6,374 nucleotides of DNA from positions 1-6,374 of the forward strand of contig DCNF01000061.1 of the NCBI GenBank assembly GCA_002322035.1. Direction: 5' to 3'. Made by a program: the position numbers and the translations under genes. Shown piece after piece: positions 1-6,341 of this stretch (its first letter is position 1; every line of letters starts with the position of its first letter). A model generated the notes under the pieces. It was not told where the DNA came from. It made no database searches and saw only the letters and a program-made list of their open reading frames with translations. The DNA is from Geobacter sp. UBA1603 (lineage in GTDB: Bacteria > Desulfobacterota > Desulfuromonadia > Geobacterales > Pseudopelobacteraceae).

Positions 1-237
1 GAGGTTCTGGCCCACCGTGATCACCTTTTCTCAAGCGGGATGCTGAAACAGTTTCTGCGTGATCGTGATGAGCGGCATTTCACCGAGATCCTCCGCGACA
101 CGCTCTTCCGCCGCACCATGGAACAGATTAGCAGCGACGGGACCCTTGAACAGGTTATCAGCGGTATGGGCGACCGTTCCATTGACCCCTATTCCGCTGC
201 GGAAACCGTTTTGGCTCGTATGGTTGGAACCAGGTGA
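1..237 (+). CDS. meaB: MeaB/ArgK-family GTPase, C-terminal end (5' truncated by window)
   Basis: The reading frame is open from the first base and ends in TGA at 235-237, giving the last 78 residues of a longer protein. The fragment has the pattern of the C-terminal helical (dimerisation) region of MeaB/ArgK P-loop GTPases. It starts with an EVLAHRDHLFSSG stretch, continues with an Arg-rich amphipathic helix (LRDTLFRRTMEQ), and closes with the DPYSAAETVLARM motif typical of the family end. MeaB is a cytoplasmic G-protein chaperone that gates adenosylcobalamin loading and protects methylmalonyl-CoA mutase. The GTPase motifs themselves would lie upstream and cannot be checked here. The stop codon overlaps the GTG start of the CbiQ-like gene, so the two are probably co-transcribed and translationally coupled. 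Assignment rests on C-terminal pattern recognition only. A related SIMIBI-class GTPase is the main alternative. Confidence 0.78.
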   Translation, partial: EVLAHRDHLFSSGMLKQFLRDRDERHFTEILRDTLFRRTMEQISSDGTLEQVISGMGDRSIDPYSAAETVLARMVGTR

Positions 238-245
238 GGCACCTG
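231..245 (+). repeat. 15-base palindrome spanning meaB stop and cbiQ start
   Basis: The sequence reads CAGGTG-AGG-CACCTG: perfect 6-base arms around a 3-base centre. The left arm contains the GTG start codon of the downstream gene (234-236) and part of the TGA stop of meaB (235-237). In mRNA this could form a small hairpin that hides the start until ribosomes finishing meaB open it. The arms are short, so chance is possible. Confidence 0.4.
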
Positions 246-998
246 CCCCAGCATATAAATCCTGGCGGGACAGATACAATTGACCCGCGGATCAGCCTGA
301 TCGGCGCTTTTTTTCTTCTGACGCTGGTTGTAAGTTCAGGGGGGATCATTTTTTCCGGGCTGGTTTCTGTTATATGTCTGGCCGGGACAATGATTCTCGG
401 CATGGCCCTGCGGCAGTTGACAGCCCGTATGCTGCATCCGCTGCTGCTTATGCTGGCGATCCTTCTGATCAAGTCCTTTTCCGGGATTTCACCATCTGTC
501 CTGATCACCCTCCCGCTCGCCGACACCACGCTGAATTTCCATCCGGCCGGATTCAACTCCGGCATGACTGCTGCTGCCCGTATTCTGGGTGCAGTATCAA
601 TCGTACTCCTGCTCGGCCACATTATGAGCTTTACCGGGGCAATGGCAGCTCTGGCATGGTTTAGGGTCCCCCGTGGGCTGATTGAGGTTGCCCTGTTCGC
701 CTGGCGGGCGCTCTTCATGCTCTACGACAGTGCCGGCACGGTCTACACCGCCCAGAAGAACCGCCTGGGCTACAGCGGCATCCGGCGGGGCCTGCGGTCG
801 TTCGGCACCATGGCCGGCCTGCTTACCATCCGGGCTTTTGACACCAGCCATGCCATGACCGTTGCCATGACCCAGCGGGGCTATGACGGATCCCTTCCCA
901 TGCTGCAGGGCGCCCATCTGCGGCGCTCACACCTTGGAGGCCTGCTGATCGTCGTCCTCTGCGCCACGGCAGCATGGACGTTGCAAAACTGGCCATGA
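234..998 (+). CDS. cbiQ: Energy-coupling factor (ECF) transporter transmembrane T component, CbiQ-like
   Basis: This 254-residue integral membrane protein is the scaffold that links ECF ATPases to a substrate-binding S component. It begins with the family's typical DPR motif (residues 17-19) leading into hydrophobic segments at about 20-37, 40-58 and 67-82. Further hydrophobic segments lie at about 115-133 and 234-250. The cytoplasmic coupling region is present: a VPRGLIEVALFAWRALF stretch (145-161), a first Ala-x-x-x-Arg-x-Gly box AQKNRLG (173-179), and a second box AMTQRGYDG (211-219). These boxes are the coupling helices that contact the ATPase. The RLGY wording and overall pattern resemble CbiQ of cobalt/nickel importers more than vitamin-type EcfT. 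The GTG start overlaps the upstream stop by 3 bases, with only a weak TTGGA ribosome site 5 bases before it. No ATG lies before the first membrane segment. The gene end overlaps the ATPase gene. The cobalt substrate is inference. Confidence 0.88.
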   Translation: MRHLPQHINPGGTDTIDPRISLIGAFFLLTLVVSSGGIIFSGLVSVICLAGTMILGMALRQLTARMLHPLLLMLAILLIKSFSGISPSVLITLPLADTTLNFHPAGFNSGMTAAARILGAVSIVLLLGHIMSFTGAMAALAWFRVPRGLIEVALFAWRALFMLYDSAGTVYTAQKNRLGYSGIRRGLRSFGTMAGLLTIRAFDTSHAMTVAMTQRGYDGSLPMLQGAHLRRSHLGGLLIVVLCATAAWTLQNWP

Positions 999-1846
999 AC
1001 GAACCACGAATCACAGCCCGCATCGAATCATTCCGCTACCCGGACGGCACGCCTGCGCTCTCCGACATCACGCTTGAGGTTGCCCCTGGAGAGTTCTGCG
1101 GCATTCTCGGTTCAAACGGTTCGGGCAAGACGACTCTGCTCCGCCTGCTGGATGGCATGATCAAGGATTTCAGTGGTGATGTCCGGTTGGACGGTGACGA
1201 TATCAGGCGCCTTTCTCCCCGGCAGATATACAGCCGGATGGGGCTGGTCTTTCAAAACCCCGACGATCAGCTTTTTGCCCATTCAGTCTACGAAGATGTG
1301 GCATTCGGGCCGCGCAACATGGGTTTCGGAGAGCAGGAAGTTGCAGAACGGGTTACCAGGGCACTTATTGACGTTGAAATGTCTGACCTGGCAGGCAAGG
1401 ACATCCATAACTTAAGTTTTGGCCAGAAAAAACGGGTCTGCATTGCCGGTCTCCTGGCCATGGGGCACGGCATCCTGCTGCTGGACGAGCCAACAGCCGG
1501 GCTCGACCCGATGGGCGAATACCGCATGATGGAACTGCTGACCCGCCTGAATCGCGAGTCGGGAGTCACGATCGTAATGGCGACCCACAGTGTCGATCTT
1601 GTGCCGGTCTTTCTGGGGAGGCTTCACATCTTAAGCCGCGGCACCGTCGTGCGCAGCGGCACCCCCGAAGAGGTGTTTGCAGGGCGCGAGGACCTGGCTA
1701 GTGTCAAGCTGCGTCTTCCCTATATTGCTGAGCTGATTCATCAGCTGAAAACCGGCGACCGCCTGCCATTCAAGCGGATCCCCCTGACTGTCGGTGAGGC
1801 CCGGCGTGAAATCCTGGATACTTTCCGGCAGGCGCACACCACTTGA
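995..1846 (+). CDS. cbiO: ECF transporter ATP-binding protein, CbiO-like
   Basis: This 283-residue ABC ATPase powers import through the adjacent T component at the inner face of the membrane. All nucleotide-binding motifs are intact: Walker A GSNGSGKT (39-46), Q-loop in [10 protein letters not shown] (85-94, Gln87), and signature LSFGQKKR (140-147). Walker B ILLLDEP (160-166), D-loop AGLD (168-171) and the switch His198 in MATHS follow. QNPDDQLF and the FGQKKR signature are characteristic of EcfA/CbiO. A C-terminal extension of about 55 residues ([10 protein letters not shown] onward) is also usual for CbiO. I chose ATG at 995 because it forms an ATGA overlap with the cbiQ stop (996-998) and the protein then starts just before the first strand. 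An in-frame ATG at 974 would add seven residues. Neither start has a strong ribosome site. Only one ATPase gene is present, so it probably works as a homodimer, as in group I systems. Confidence 0.92.
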   Translation: MNEPRITARIESFRYPDGTPALSDITLEVAPGEFCGILGSNGSGKTTLLRLLDGMIKDFSGDVRLDGDDIRRLSPRQIYSRMGLVFQNPDDQLFAHSVYEDVAFGPRNMGFGEQEVAERVTRALIDVEMSDLAGKDIHNLSFGQKKRVCIAGLLAMGHGILLLDEPTAGLDPMGEYRMMELLTRLNRESGVTIVMATHSVDLVPVFLGRLHILSRGTVVRSGTPEEVFAGREDLASVKLRLPYIAELIHQLKTGDRLPFKRIPLTVGEARREILDTFRQAHTT

Positions 1847-1858
1847 CTCATCAAAACC

Positions 1859-1863
1859 GGGAG
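1859..1863 (+). promoter_or_regulatory. Ribosome binding site of hldE
   Basis: GGGAG lies 8 bases before ATG 1872. It selects that ATG over the in-frame ATG at 1794, which sits inside cbiO, has no comparable site and would add 26 residues unlike any heptose kinase. Confidence 0.75.
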
Positions 1864-1871
1864 CGGTGACT

Positions 1872-3344
1872 ATGGACAGAAAATCAATTGAATCGCTTTT
1901 CAGCCGTGTTTCTCACATCTCCTGCCTGGTGATCGGCGACCTGATGCTTGACGAGTATCTATGGGGCAAAACGGACCGGATATCGCCCGAGGCCCCGGTC
2001 CAGGTTGTCGACATCCTGCGGGAAGAGATGAGGCTTGGCGGCGCCGGGAACGTTGCCAACAATCTCGTGTCACTCGGCGCCCAGGTTGATGTCTGCTCCG
2101 TGACCGGAGATGACAGTAACGGCAGGGTTCTGCTGGAAATGCTTGAACAGCGCCAGATCGGACATACGGCCGTTTTCATGGACAGCTGTCGCCATACCAG
2201 CCGTAAGACACGCGTCATTGCATCACATCAGCAGATTGTGCGGATCGACCGTGAATCACGCAATCCGCTTTCCCCCGAGGGCGAAGAGCGGCTCTGCCGA
2301 TGGATCGGAACCCATGCGAACCGTTACGCGGTGCTGCTTCTGTCTGATTACGGCAAAGGTGTTCTGACCGAGCGGGTTCTTGCCACAGCCATTGACACCG
2401 CACGAACAGCCGGCATTCCGGTCGTGGTCGATCCGAAAGGAAGCGATTACGGCCGCTACCGCTTCGCTTCTGTCCTGACTCCTAACCGCAAAGAGGCTGA
2501 AGCTGCATCAGGCATTGCCATCCGCGATCAGGACTCTTTGCTCAAGGCAGCAGATTTGATTATGAATGCGGCACGGATTGACAGTCTGCTGATCACCCGC
2601 AGCGAGGAGGGGATGTCGCTCTTTCGGCGAGAATCAGCACCGGTCCACATACCAACGGTTGCCCGTGAAGTATTTGACGTATCCGGGGCGGGGGATACCG
2701 TCATTTCAGCACTTGCCATCGCCCTGGCGGGTAGTATGGCCATGGAGCAGGCGGCCATTCTGGCAAATATCGCTGCCGGAATCGCGGTTTCCAAGCTGGG
2801 GACATCGACCGTCACCCCTGCCGAAATCATCGGAGCTGCTTCCCTGGCTCACCATGACAGTGATGAAAAAATAAAGAACCGCGACGTGCTGACCGGACTG
2901 CTTGCTGCAGAAAAACTGCGCGGCAGAACTGTCGTCTTTACCAATGGCTGCTTCGATCTGCTACACGCCGGCCACGTAAAATATCTTCAGAAAGCGCGCA
3001 GCCTGGGGGACACCCTTGTGCTGGGACTGAACAGTGATGCATCGGTGCATCGACTAAAGGGGTCCCGCCGCCCCCTGATTGCCGAAGAAGAGCGGGCCCA
3101 CATCCTTGCAGCGCTTGACTGCATCGATTATGTGACGATATTTGACGAAGATACCCCGCTTGAACTGATATCAATGCTCAAACCTGACATTCTGGTAAAA
3201 GGGGGCGATTACACGGCAGATGCCGTTGTGGGGCGTGAAATCGTCGAGGCCTACGGGGGCAGAGTTGAATTGGTCAGCTTTGTTGACGGCAAGTCGACAA
3301 GCACGATCATCGACAGAGTACTTGAGCGCTATTCTGCAGAATAA
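1872..3344 (+). CDS. hldE: Bifunctional D-glycero-beta-D-manno-heptose-7-phosphate kinase / heptose-1-phosphate adenylyltransferase
   Basis: This cytoplasmic 490-residue enzyme performs two steps of ADP-L-glycero-beta-D-manno-heptose synthesis for lipopolysaccharide inner core: ATP-dependent phosphorylation of heptose 7-phosphate at C1, and later transfer of AMP to heptose 1-phosphate. Residues 1 to about 325 form a PfkB/ribokinase domain. It contains [10 protein letters not shown] (23-32), the substrate-loop motif [10 protein letters not shown] (56-65), DPKGSDY (187-193), and the C-terminal signature DVSGAGDT (269-276) with the presumed catalytic base Asp275. Residues about 350-490 form a nucleotidyltransferase domain. 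It contains [12 protein letters not shown] (357-368, HxGH at 365-368), KGSRRPL (396-402), a KGGDY motif (443-447) and a KSTSTII stretch (474-480). Length matches the fused family form (about 475-490 residues), and both active sites look intact. It lies 25 bases after cbiO and may share its transcript, though the functions are unrelated. Confidence 0.97.
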   Translation: MDRKSIESLFSRVSHISCLVIGDLMLDEYLWGKTDRISPEAPVQVVDILREEMRLGGAGNVANNLVSLGAQVDVCSVTGDDSNGRVLLEMLEQRQIGHTAVFMDSCRHTSRKTRVIASHQQIVRIDRESRNPLSPEGEERLCRWIGTHANRYAVLLLSDYGKGVLTERVLATAIDTARTAGIPVVVDPKGSDYGRYRFASVLTPNRKEAEAASGIAIRDQDSLLKAADLIMNAARIDSLLITRSEEGMSLFRRESAPVHIPTVAREVFDVSGAGDTVISALAIALAGSMAMEQAAILANIAAGIAVSKLGTSTVTPAEIIGAASLAHHDSDEKIKNRDVLTGLLAAEKLRGRTVVFTNGCFDLLHAGHVKYLQKARSLGDTLVLGLNSDASVHRLKGSRRPLIAEEERAHILAALDCIDYVTIFDEDTPLELISMLKPDILVKGGDYTADAVVGREIVEAYGGRVELVSFVDGKSTSTIIDRVLERYSAE

Positions 3345-3388
3345 TGCCAGTTACGTATCAAGACCCACCCTGTCATCTTTTGCTGGCC

Positions 3389-3410
3389 TTTAGCAGATAA
3401 ACTTGCTAAA
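3389..3410 (+). repeat. Inverted repeat upstream of the pseudo-receiver gene
   Basis: TTTAGCA (3389-3395) and TGCTAAA (3404-3410) are perfect 7-base inverted arms separated by 8 bases. They lie in the 103-base spacer after hldE and about 40 bases before the next start codon. No T-run follows, so it is not a standard terminator. An operator or 5' leader hairpin is possible. A TAGAAT hexamer at 3420-3425 resembles a -10 element, but I see no good -35 partner at the right distance. Confidence 0.35.
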
Positions 3411-3434
3411 CAAGACCGATAGAATCCTGTTACG

Positions 3435-3440
3435 AAGGAG
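3435..3440 (+). promoter_or_regulatory. Ribosome binding site deciding the start at 3448
   Basis: AAGGAG sits 7 bases before ATG 3448. It favours this ATG over the in-frame TTG at 3403, which lacks a site and would place the ribosome binding site itself inside the coding region. Confidence 0.8.
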
Positions 3441-3447
3441 CTCACCC

Positions 3448-4185
3448 ATGGCACAGCACCAGGAAAAGCGGGAATTATGGCTGCTCGGCATCGCGGCAGG
3501 GAGCAACCGTGGCCAGATCCTGCTTTCATACGTAAGCGCCGGCGGCTACCAGTGCCGCCTCGGCTGCCTTGACAAGGTGGCACGAGAACGCCCCCTCGGC
3601 ATTGTGCTCGACATATCACCCCATTCCGAAGATGGCTGGGGACTGCTCCTGGCTCTGAAATCAAACCGTGAAACCCGCGACATTCCGGTACTTCCGGTAT
3701 TCCTGAGTGAAACCGGAAAAGTTGGCGGGGTCTTCCCGATTGCCGGATTTTTTACCCTGCCGGTCGACGTTCCCTATCTGCTTGACCGGCTGGCGGTCTT
3801 CGGGCTGACCGAAGATGTTGAAACATGGGACCTTGAGGCACTGGTCGTATCTCGCAGTGGCGAGGAGCAACTCTCCCGGGCCATAGAGTCCATCGGGTTC
3901 GAAATCATCAAGGGATACACCGGTAAAGAGGCGCTTGCTCTGACCTCAATCCATCCCAAATACCTTGCGTTCTGCTCATTGATGCTCAGTGACATGTCGG
4001 CTTTTGAACTCCTTGAGAAATTCCGTCTTTTCCCTTACAGCAGGAACATTCCCTTTTTCGTTCTGCTCAAGGAAGATATGAAGACCGGTGAAAAACAGGC
4101 CATGAGCCGCGAGATTGCTCATCTTGTCAGCAAAAAACAGCTTTCCTGCGAAGAATTTCTCTCGTGCCTGCGGCGCAAAGAGTAG
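3448..4185 (+). CDS. Tandem degenerate receiver (pseudo-REC) domain protein
   Basis: The predicted protein has 245 residues, with no signal peptide, no membrane segment and no output domain. Residues about 9-118 read like a CheY-type receiver. IVLDISPHSEDGW (52-64) matches the phosphoacceptor strand and loop with Asp55 kept. ALKSNRETRDIPV (69-81) follows, and LPVDVPYLLDRL (104-115) occupies the usual KPVD region with Leu104 in place of the conserved Lys. Residues about 130-243 form a second receiver-like unit: ALVVSRS (131-137) replaces the acidic strand end. FCSLMLSDMSAFELLEKFR (175-193) matches the acceptor region, with Ser177 where Asp is expected. IPFFVLLKED (201-210) follows, and SKKQLSCEEFL (228-238) ends the unit. 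The acidic pocket is missing in both halves, so ordinary phosphorelay is unlikely; protein-protein signalling is more probable. It stands alone, convergent with the foldase genes. The receiver fold is fairly clear, but the role is unknown. Confidence 0.8.
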   Translation: MAQHQEKRELWLLGIAAGSNRGQILLSYVSAGGYQCRLGCLDKVARERPLGIVLDISPHSEDGWGLLLALKSNRETRDIPVLPVFLSETGKVGGVFPIAGFFTLPVDVPYLLDRLAVFGLTEDVETWDLEALVVSRSGEEQLSRAIESIGFEIIKGYTGKEALALTSIHPKYLAFCSLMLSDMSAFELLEKFRLFPYSRNIPFFVLLKEDMKTGEKQAMSREIAHLVSKKQLSCEEFLSCLRRKE

Positions 4186-4214
4186 GTCGGGTGGCACTTC
4201 AGGCCCCAAAACAG

Positions 4215-4249
4215 ACGGGCTGTCCCTGTTGATGGCAGGAACAGCCCGT
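4215..4249 (-). terminator. Hairpin terminator in the convergent spacer
   Basis: Arms at 4215-4228 and 4236-4249 pair over 14 positions around a 7-base loop. As RNA from the minus strand the stem is complete with one U-G wobble, and it is followed by CTGTTTTGGGG, a short T-tract. From the plus strand the same stem has one C-A mismatch and is followed by ACTTTCT. It therefore fits best as the terminator of the two foldase genes and may also stop transcripts of the pseudo-receiver gene. Confidence 0.75.
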
Positions 4250-4275
4250 ACTTTCTAGACATAACCGCGATGAGC

Positions 4276-5298
4276 TTACAACAGTCCGCTCAACTCCTTT
4301 ATTTCAATGCTGGCACGGCTTTTTAATTCTTTGGCCCATTGGCTGAATCGCTCTTCTGATTTTTTACGGTAGAGCAGCTCTTCGACTTCACCCTTTACCT
4401 GTTCAAAGGGTTTCAGCTTTCCGGCAATCCGCTCTTCAAGCCTGACAATGTGAAAACCGGAAGAAGTATAGACCAGCTCGCTGACATCTCCCGGCTTCAT
4501 CGCCATGACCGCCCGCTCAAGCTCCGGCAGCATATCACCCTTGCGGAAAACCCCAAGATCACCGCCATCCTTACGAGCGGCAGGATCCTCGGAATATGCC
4601 CGGGCCAATTCAGCAAAATTCCTTCCTCCCTTGGCTTCAGCAAGCACCATCAGTGCCGTTGTCATTGTCCGCTTGATTTCATCCGCCGGTGATTTCTCCG
4701 ATGTCCGGAAGTAGATGTGCCGGGCACGGAACGTTTCATCTTCGGTATACTTTAGAGGATTCGCATCGTAAAATTCACGGACCTCCGACTCTCCGACCTG
4801 TATTTTCGAGCGTACTTCCTGACTTACCAGTTTAAGTTTTTCGATCTGCTCGCGCAGTTGACTGCGGTACTGCTCAAATGAAAGCCCCTGACCTGCCAGA
4901 GCGGCAACGAGAATCTCTTGTGATGCCATATTGTTCTGTTTTTTGACATCCTCAATTGCCTGACGGATTTCTTCTTCAGAAACACGGATATTAAGCTCGC
5001 GGACTTTCTGGTCCACAAGCCGCTTTTCAACCAGCCGATCAAGCACCTGGCGCTTAATCTGCGAACGGCCAGCGTCATCAAGACGTTCTTTCTTCTCCGC
5101 CTCCCTGATAACCGATTGCGCCTCCCGGTTAATCTCATGCAGGGTGATGATTTCGTCATTGACCAGAGCAGCCACTGCATTAACAACTGCAGCGTGACCA
5201 GAAGGGGCTGCCGCACATGAGACGAGAAGCAACACCGCAGCAAGGCTGTGAACGCCAACCCGCTTACGATTCATGAAACGGCAGACGTCCGGTATCAT
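4276..5298 (-). CDS. SurA-like periplasmic peptidyl-prolyl cis-trans isomerase (single parvulin domain)
   Basis: This 340-residue exported foldase is predicted to chaperone unfolded envelope proteins and catalyse prolyl isomerisation. Residues 1 to about 36 are an export signal: basic RKR at 11-13, hydrophobic core about 18-27, then small residues to GHAA. A lipobox-like LVSC (25-28) is also present, so either signal peptidase I cleavage near residue 36 or lipidation at Cys28 is possible. Residues about 37-170 form the SurA N-terminal chaperone region (VVNAVAALVNDEIITLHEI, long charged helices). Residues about 188-289 form one parvulin domain: ARHIYF (192-197), GGDLGVFRKGDMLPELERAV (245-264) and SGFHIVRLEE (280-289). 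The C-terminal helix follows. E. coli SurA is about 430 residues with two parvulin domains, so this is the shorter single-domain form. The ATG at 5298 shares one base with the upstream TAA, and a GGGA lies 8 bases before it. ATG 5274 is a weaker alternative. Confidence 0.92.
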   Translation of the reverse strand: MIPDVCRFMNRKRVGVHSLAAVLLLVSCAAAPSGHAAVVNAVAALVNDEIITLHEINREAQSVIREAEKKERLDDAGRSQIKRQVLDRLVEKRLVDQKVRELNIRVSEEEIRQAIEDVKKQNNMASQEILVAALAGQGLSFEQYRSQLREQIEKLKLVSQEVRSKIQVGESEVREFYDANPLKYTEDETFRARHIYFRTSEKSPADEIKRTMTTALMVLAEAKGGRNFAELARAYSEDPAARKDGGDLGVFRKGDMLPELERAVMAMKPGDVSELVYTSSGFHIVRLEERIAGKLKPFEQVKGEVEELLYRKKSEERFSQWAKELKSRASIEIKELSGLL

Positions 5299-6239
5299 TA
5301 TTTTTTCCCGGCAGCGGCCGGTGCAGGCTTGACAGCTTCAGCCGGTTTGGCAACATCAGCCGTGCCACCCAGGCTGTTCAGAACGTCTTCCTTGATCGTA
5401 ATCTTGGCGCTCTTTTTCAGCTCTTCCTTTATCTTCTGGAAGACTTCCTGCTGTTTTCCGGGCATGATTGCCCCTTTGATCTGCTCCTTTACCTCTTCAA
5501 AGGGCCGCACACCGGCCGGGCGCTTGCCGGTCAGCTTGATGATGTGAAAACCGAAGTCAGACTTGACGACATCAGACACCTGACCGTCCTTGAGCGCCAA
5601 AGCCGCTTTCTCGAACGCCGGCACCATGGTGCCCTTGCCAAACCAACCGAGATCGCCCCCCTTTGACGCAGAGGAATCAACCGAATTCTTCTTTGCCAAT
5701 TCCTCGAAATTTCCACCAGCCTTGATCTGGGCAAGGACATCTTTCGCTTCTTTCTCGCCCTTGACAAGAATATGGCTGGCCTTGATCTGCTCGTCAGCCT
5801 TAAACTTATCCTTATTCTGCTCATAGAACTTCTTCAGGTCCTCATCTGAAACCTTCGATTCGGACTCAACTTTCTTCTTGAGGAATGCCTCTACGACAAC
5901 CCGTTTCTTCAGGTCTTCGAGCTTTTCGGCAACCTCCGCAGACTTATCAATACCATCTTTTGCCGCCTGCTGGAGAATCAGCTCCCGGATTACCATCGTA
6001 TCGAGCATTTCCTTGCGGCCTTTGGCGTCATCTGCCATCGCCCGAAGATATTCGGGAAGGTTTTTCAGTTCCTTGCTAAAGTCTCCGGTGGTGATTGTGC
6101 CGCCATTAACTTCGGCAAGCACCTGCCCTTCCTTTTTGCTTGACGAACCGCCACCTCCCGGAGTGCTGGACTGGCAGCCAAACAGTGAGAGTGCTCCTAG
6201 TGCGACGATGCTGAATGTAAGTCTGGAAATGAATTTCAC
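5298..6239 (-). CDS. PrsA/PpiC-like parvulin peptidyl-prolyl isomerase lipoprotein
   Basis: This is a membrane-anchored foldase. Numbering here counts from ATG 6245; the preferred GTG start is residue 3, giving 313 residues. The N-terminus has Lys4, Arg8, a hydrophobic core and the lipobox LFGC (21-24), so Cys24 should be lipidated, with Gln at +2. A Gly/Ser-rich linker (26-36) follows. Residues about 40-150 are a SurA_N/PrsA-like helical chaperone region rich in Lys and Glu. Residues about 153-240 are a parvulin domain with ASHILVK (156-162), KGGDLGWFGKGTMVPAFEKA (195-214) and FGFHIIKL (231-238). The presumed active-site histidines 158 and 234 are kept. The last 20 residues are an Ala/Pro/Lys tail. 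It is the promoter-proximal gene of a two-gene unit with the SurA-like gene. I prefer GTG 6239 because AAAGGA abuts ATG 6245 with no spacing but lies 6 bases before the GTG. Confidence 0.93.
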   Translation of the reverse strand: MKFISRLTFSIVALGALSLFGCQSSTPGGGGSSSKKEGQVLAEVNGGTITTGDFSKELKNLPEYLRAMADDAKGRKEMLDTMVIRELILQQAAKDGIDKSAEVAEKLEDLKKRVVVEAFLKKKVESESKVSDEDLKKFYEQNKDKFKADEQIKASHILVKGEKEAKDVLAQIKAGGNFEELAKKNSVDSSASKGGDLGWFGKGTMVPAFEKAALALKDGQVSDVVKSDFGFHIIKLTGKRPAGVRPFEEVKEQIKGAIMPGKQQEVFQKIKEELKKSAKITIKEDVLNSLGGTADVAKPAEAVKPAPAAAGKK

Positions 6240-6245
6240 GGACAT

Positions 6246-6251
6246 TCCTTT
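6246..6251 (-). promoter_or_regulatory. Ribosome binding site of the PrsA/PpiC-like gene
   Basis: On the minus strand AAAGGA runs directly into ATG (6245-6243), leaving no spacer. The GTG two codons later (6239-6237) is 6 bases away, a normal distance. The site therefore argues for the GTG start, although annotation tools may choose the ATG. Confidence 0.6.
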
Positions 6252-6266
6252 CTACGGGCTGATTAG

Positions 6267-6295
6267 TTGCAAAAACCTTATTTATGTATCATAAA
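6267..6295 (+). promoter_or_regulatory. Possible rightward promoter with overlapping palindrome
   Basis: TTGCAA (6267-6272) and CATAAA (6290-6295) are separated by 17 bases and each match 4 of 6 positions of the sigma-70 consensus. The second hexamer is also the right arm of a perfect palindrome, TTTATG-TAT-CATAAA (6281-6295), which could be an operator. On the minus strand TATGAT (6293-6288) matches the -10 consensus at 5 of 6 positions and could serve the foldase genes, but its best -35 candidate (TTGCGC, 6312-6307) is only 13 bases away. The 96-base stretch 6246-6341 is AT-rich for this window and holds no convincing gene. Confidence 0.35.
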
Positions 6296-6341
6296 GCTAC
6301 AAAATGGCGCAAGCTGTTTCATTGGCCGGGAGGTGCTAAAT

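Noticed and set aside
158..718. A 186-codon open frame on the minus strand
   Set aside because: It lies antisense to meaB and cbiQ, whose products have clear family motifs. Its translation has no recognisable domain, no suitable ribosome site and a composition typical of an antisense frame.
1794..1871. A 26-residue N-terminal extension of HldE from ATG 1794
   Set aside because: It overlaps the end of cbiO, lacks a ribosome site and adds residues not seen in the family. ATG 1872 has GGGAG at a normal distance.
3384..3407. Possible sigma-54 promoter (TGGC ... TTGC) upstream of the pseudo-receiver gene
   Set aside because: The GG and GC pairs are 18 bases apart instead of the required 10, so the geometry is wrong.
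5878..6294. A 138-codon open frame on the plus strand
   Set aside because: It is antisense to the signal peptide and N-terminal region of the foldase lipoprotein. The Ser/Phe-rich translation mirrors the Lys/Glu-rich sense strand and matches nothing I recognise.
6304..6339. An 11-codon ORF (ATG GCG CAA ... TGC TAA) before the possible TTG gene, a candidate leader peptide
   Set aside because: It has only a weak upstream ribosome site and no run of regulatory codons. It ends just before TTG 6342 and covers that gene's ribosome site, so it is worth remembering but not supportable as a gene.
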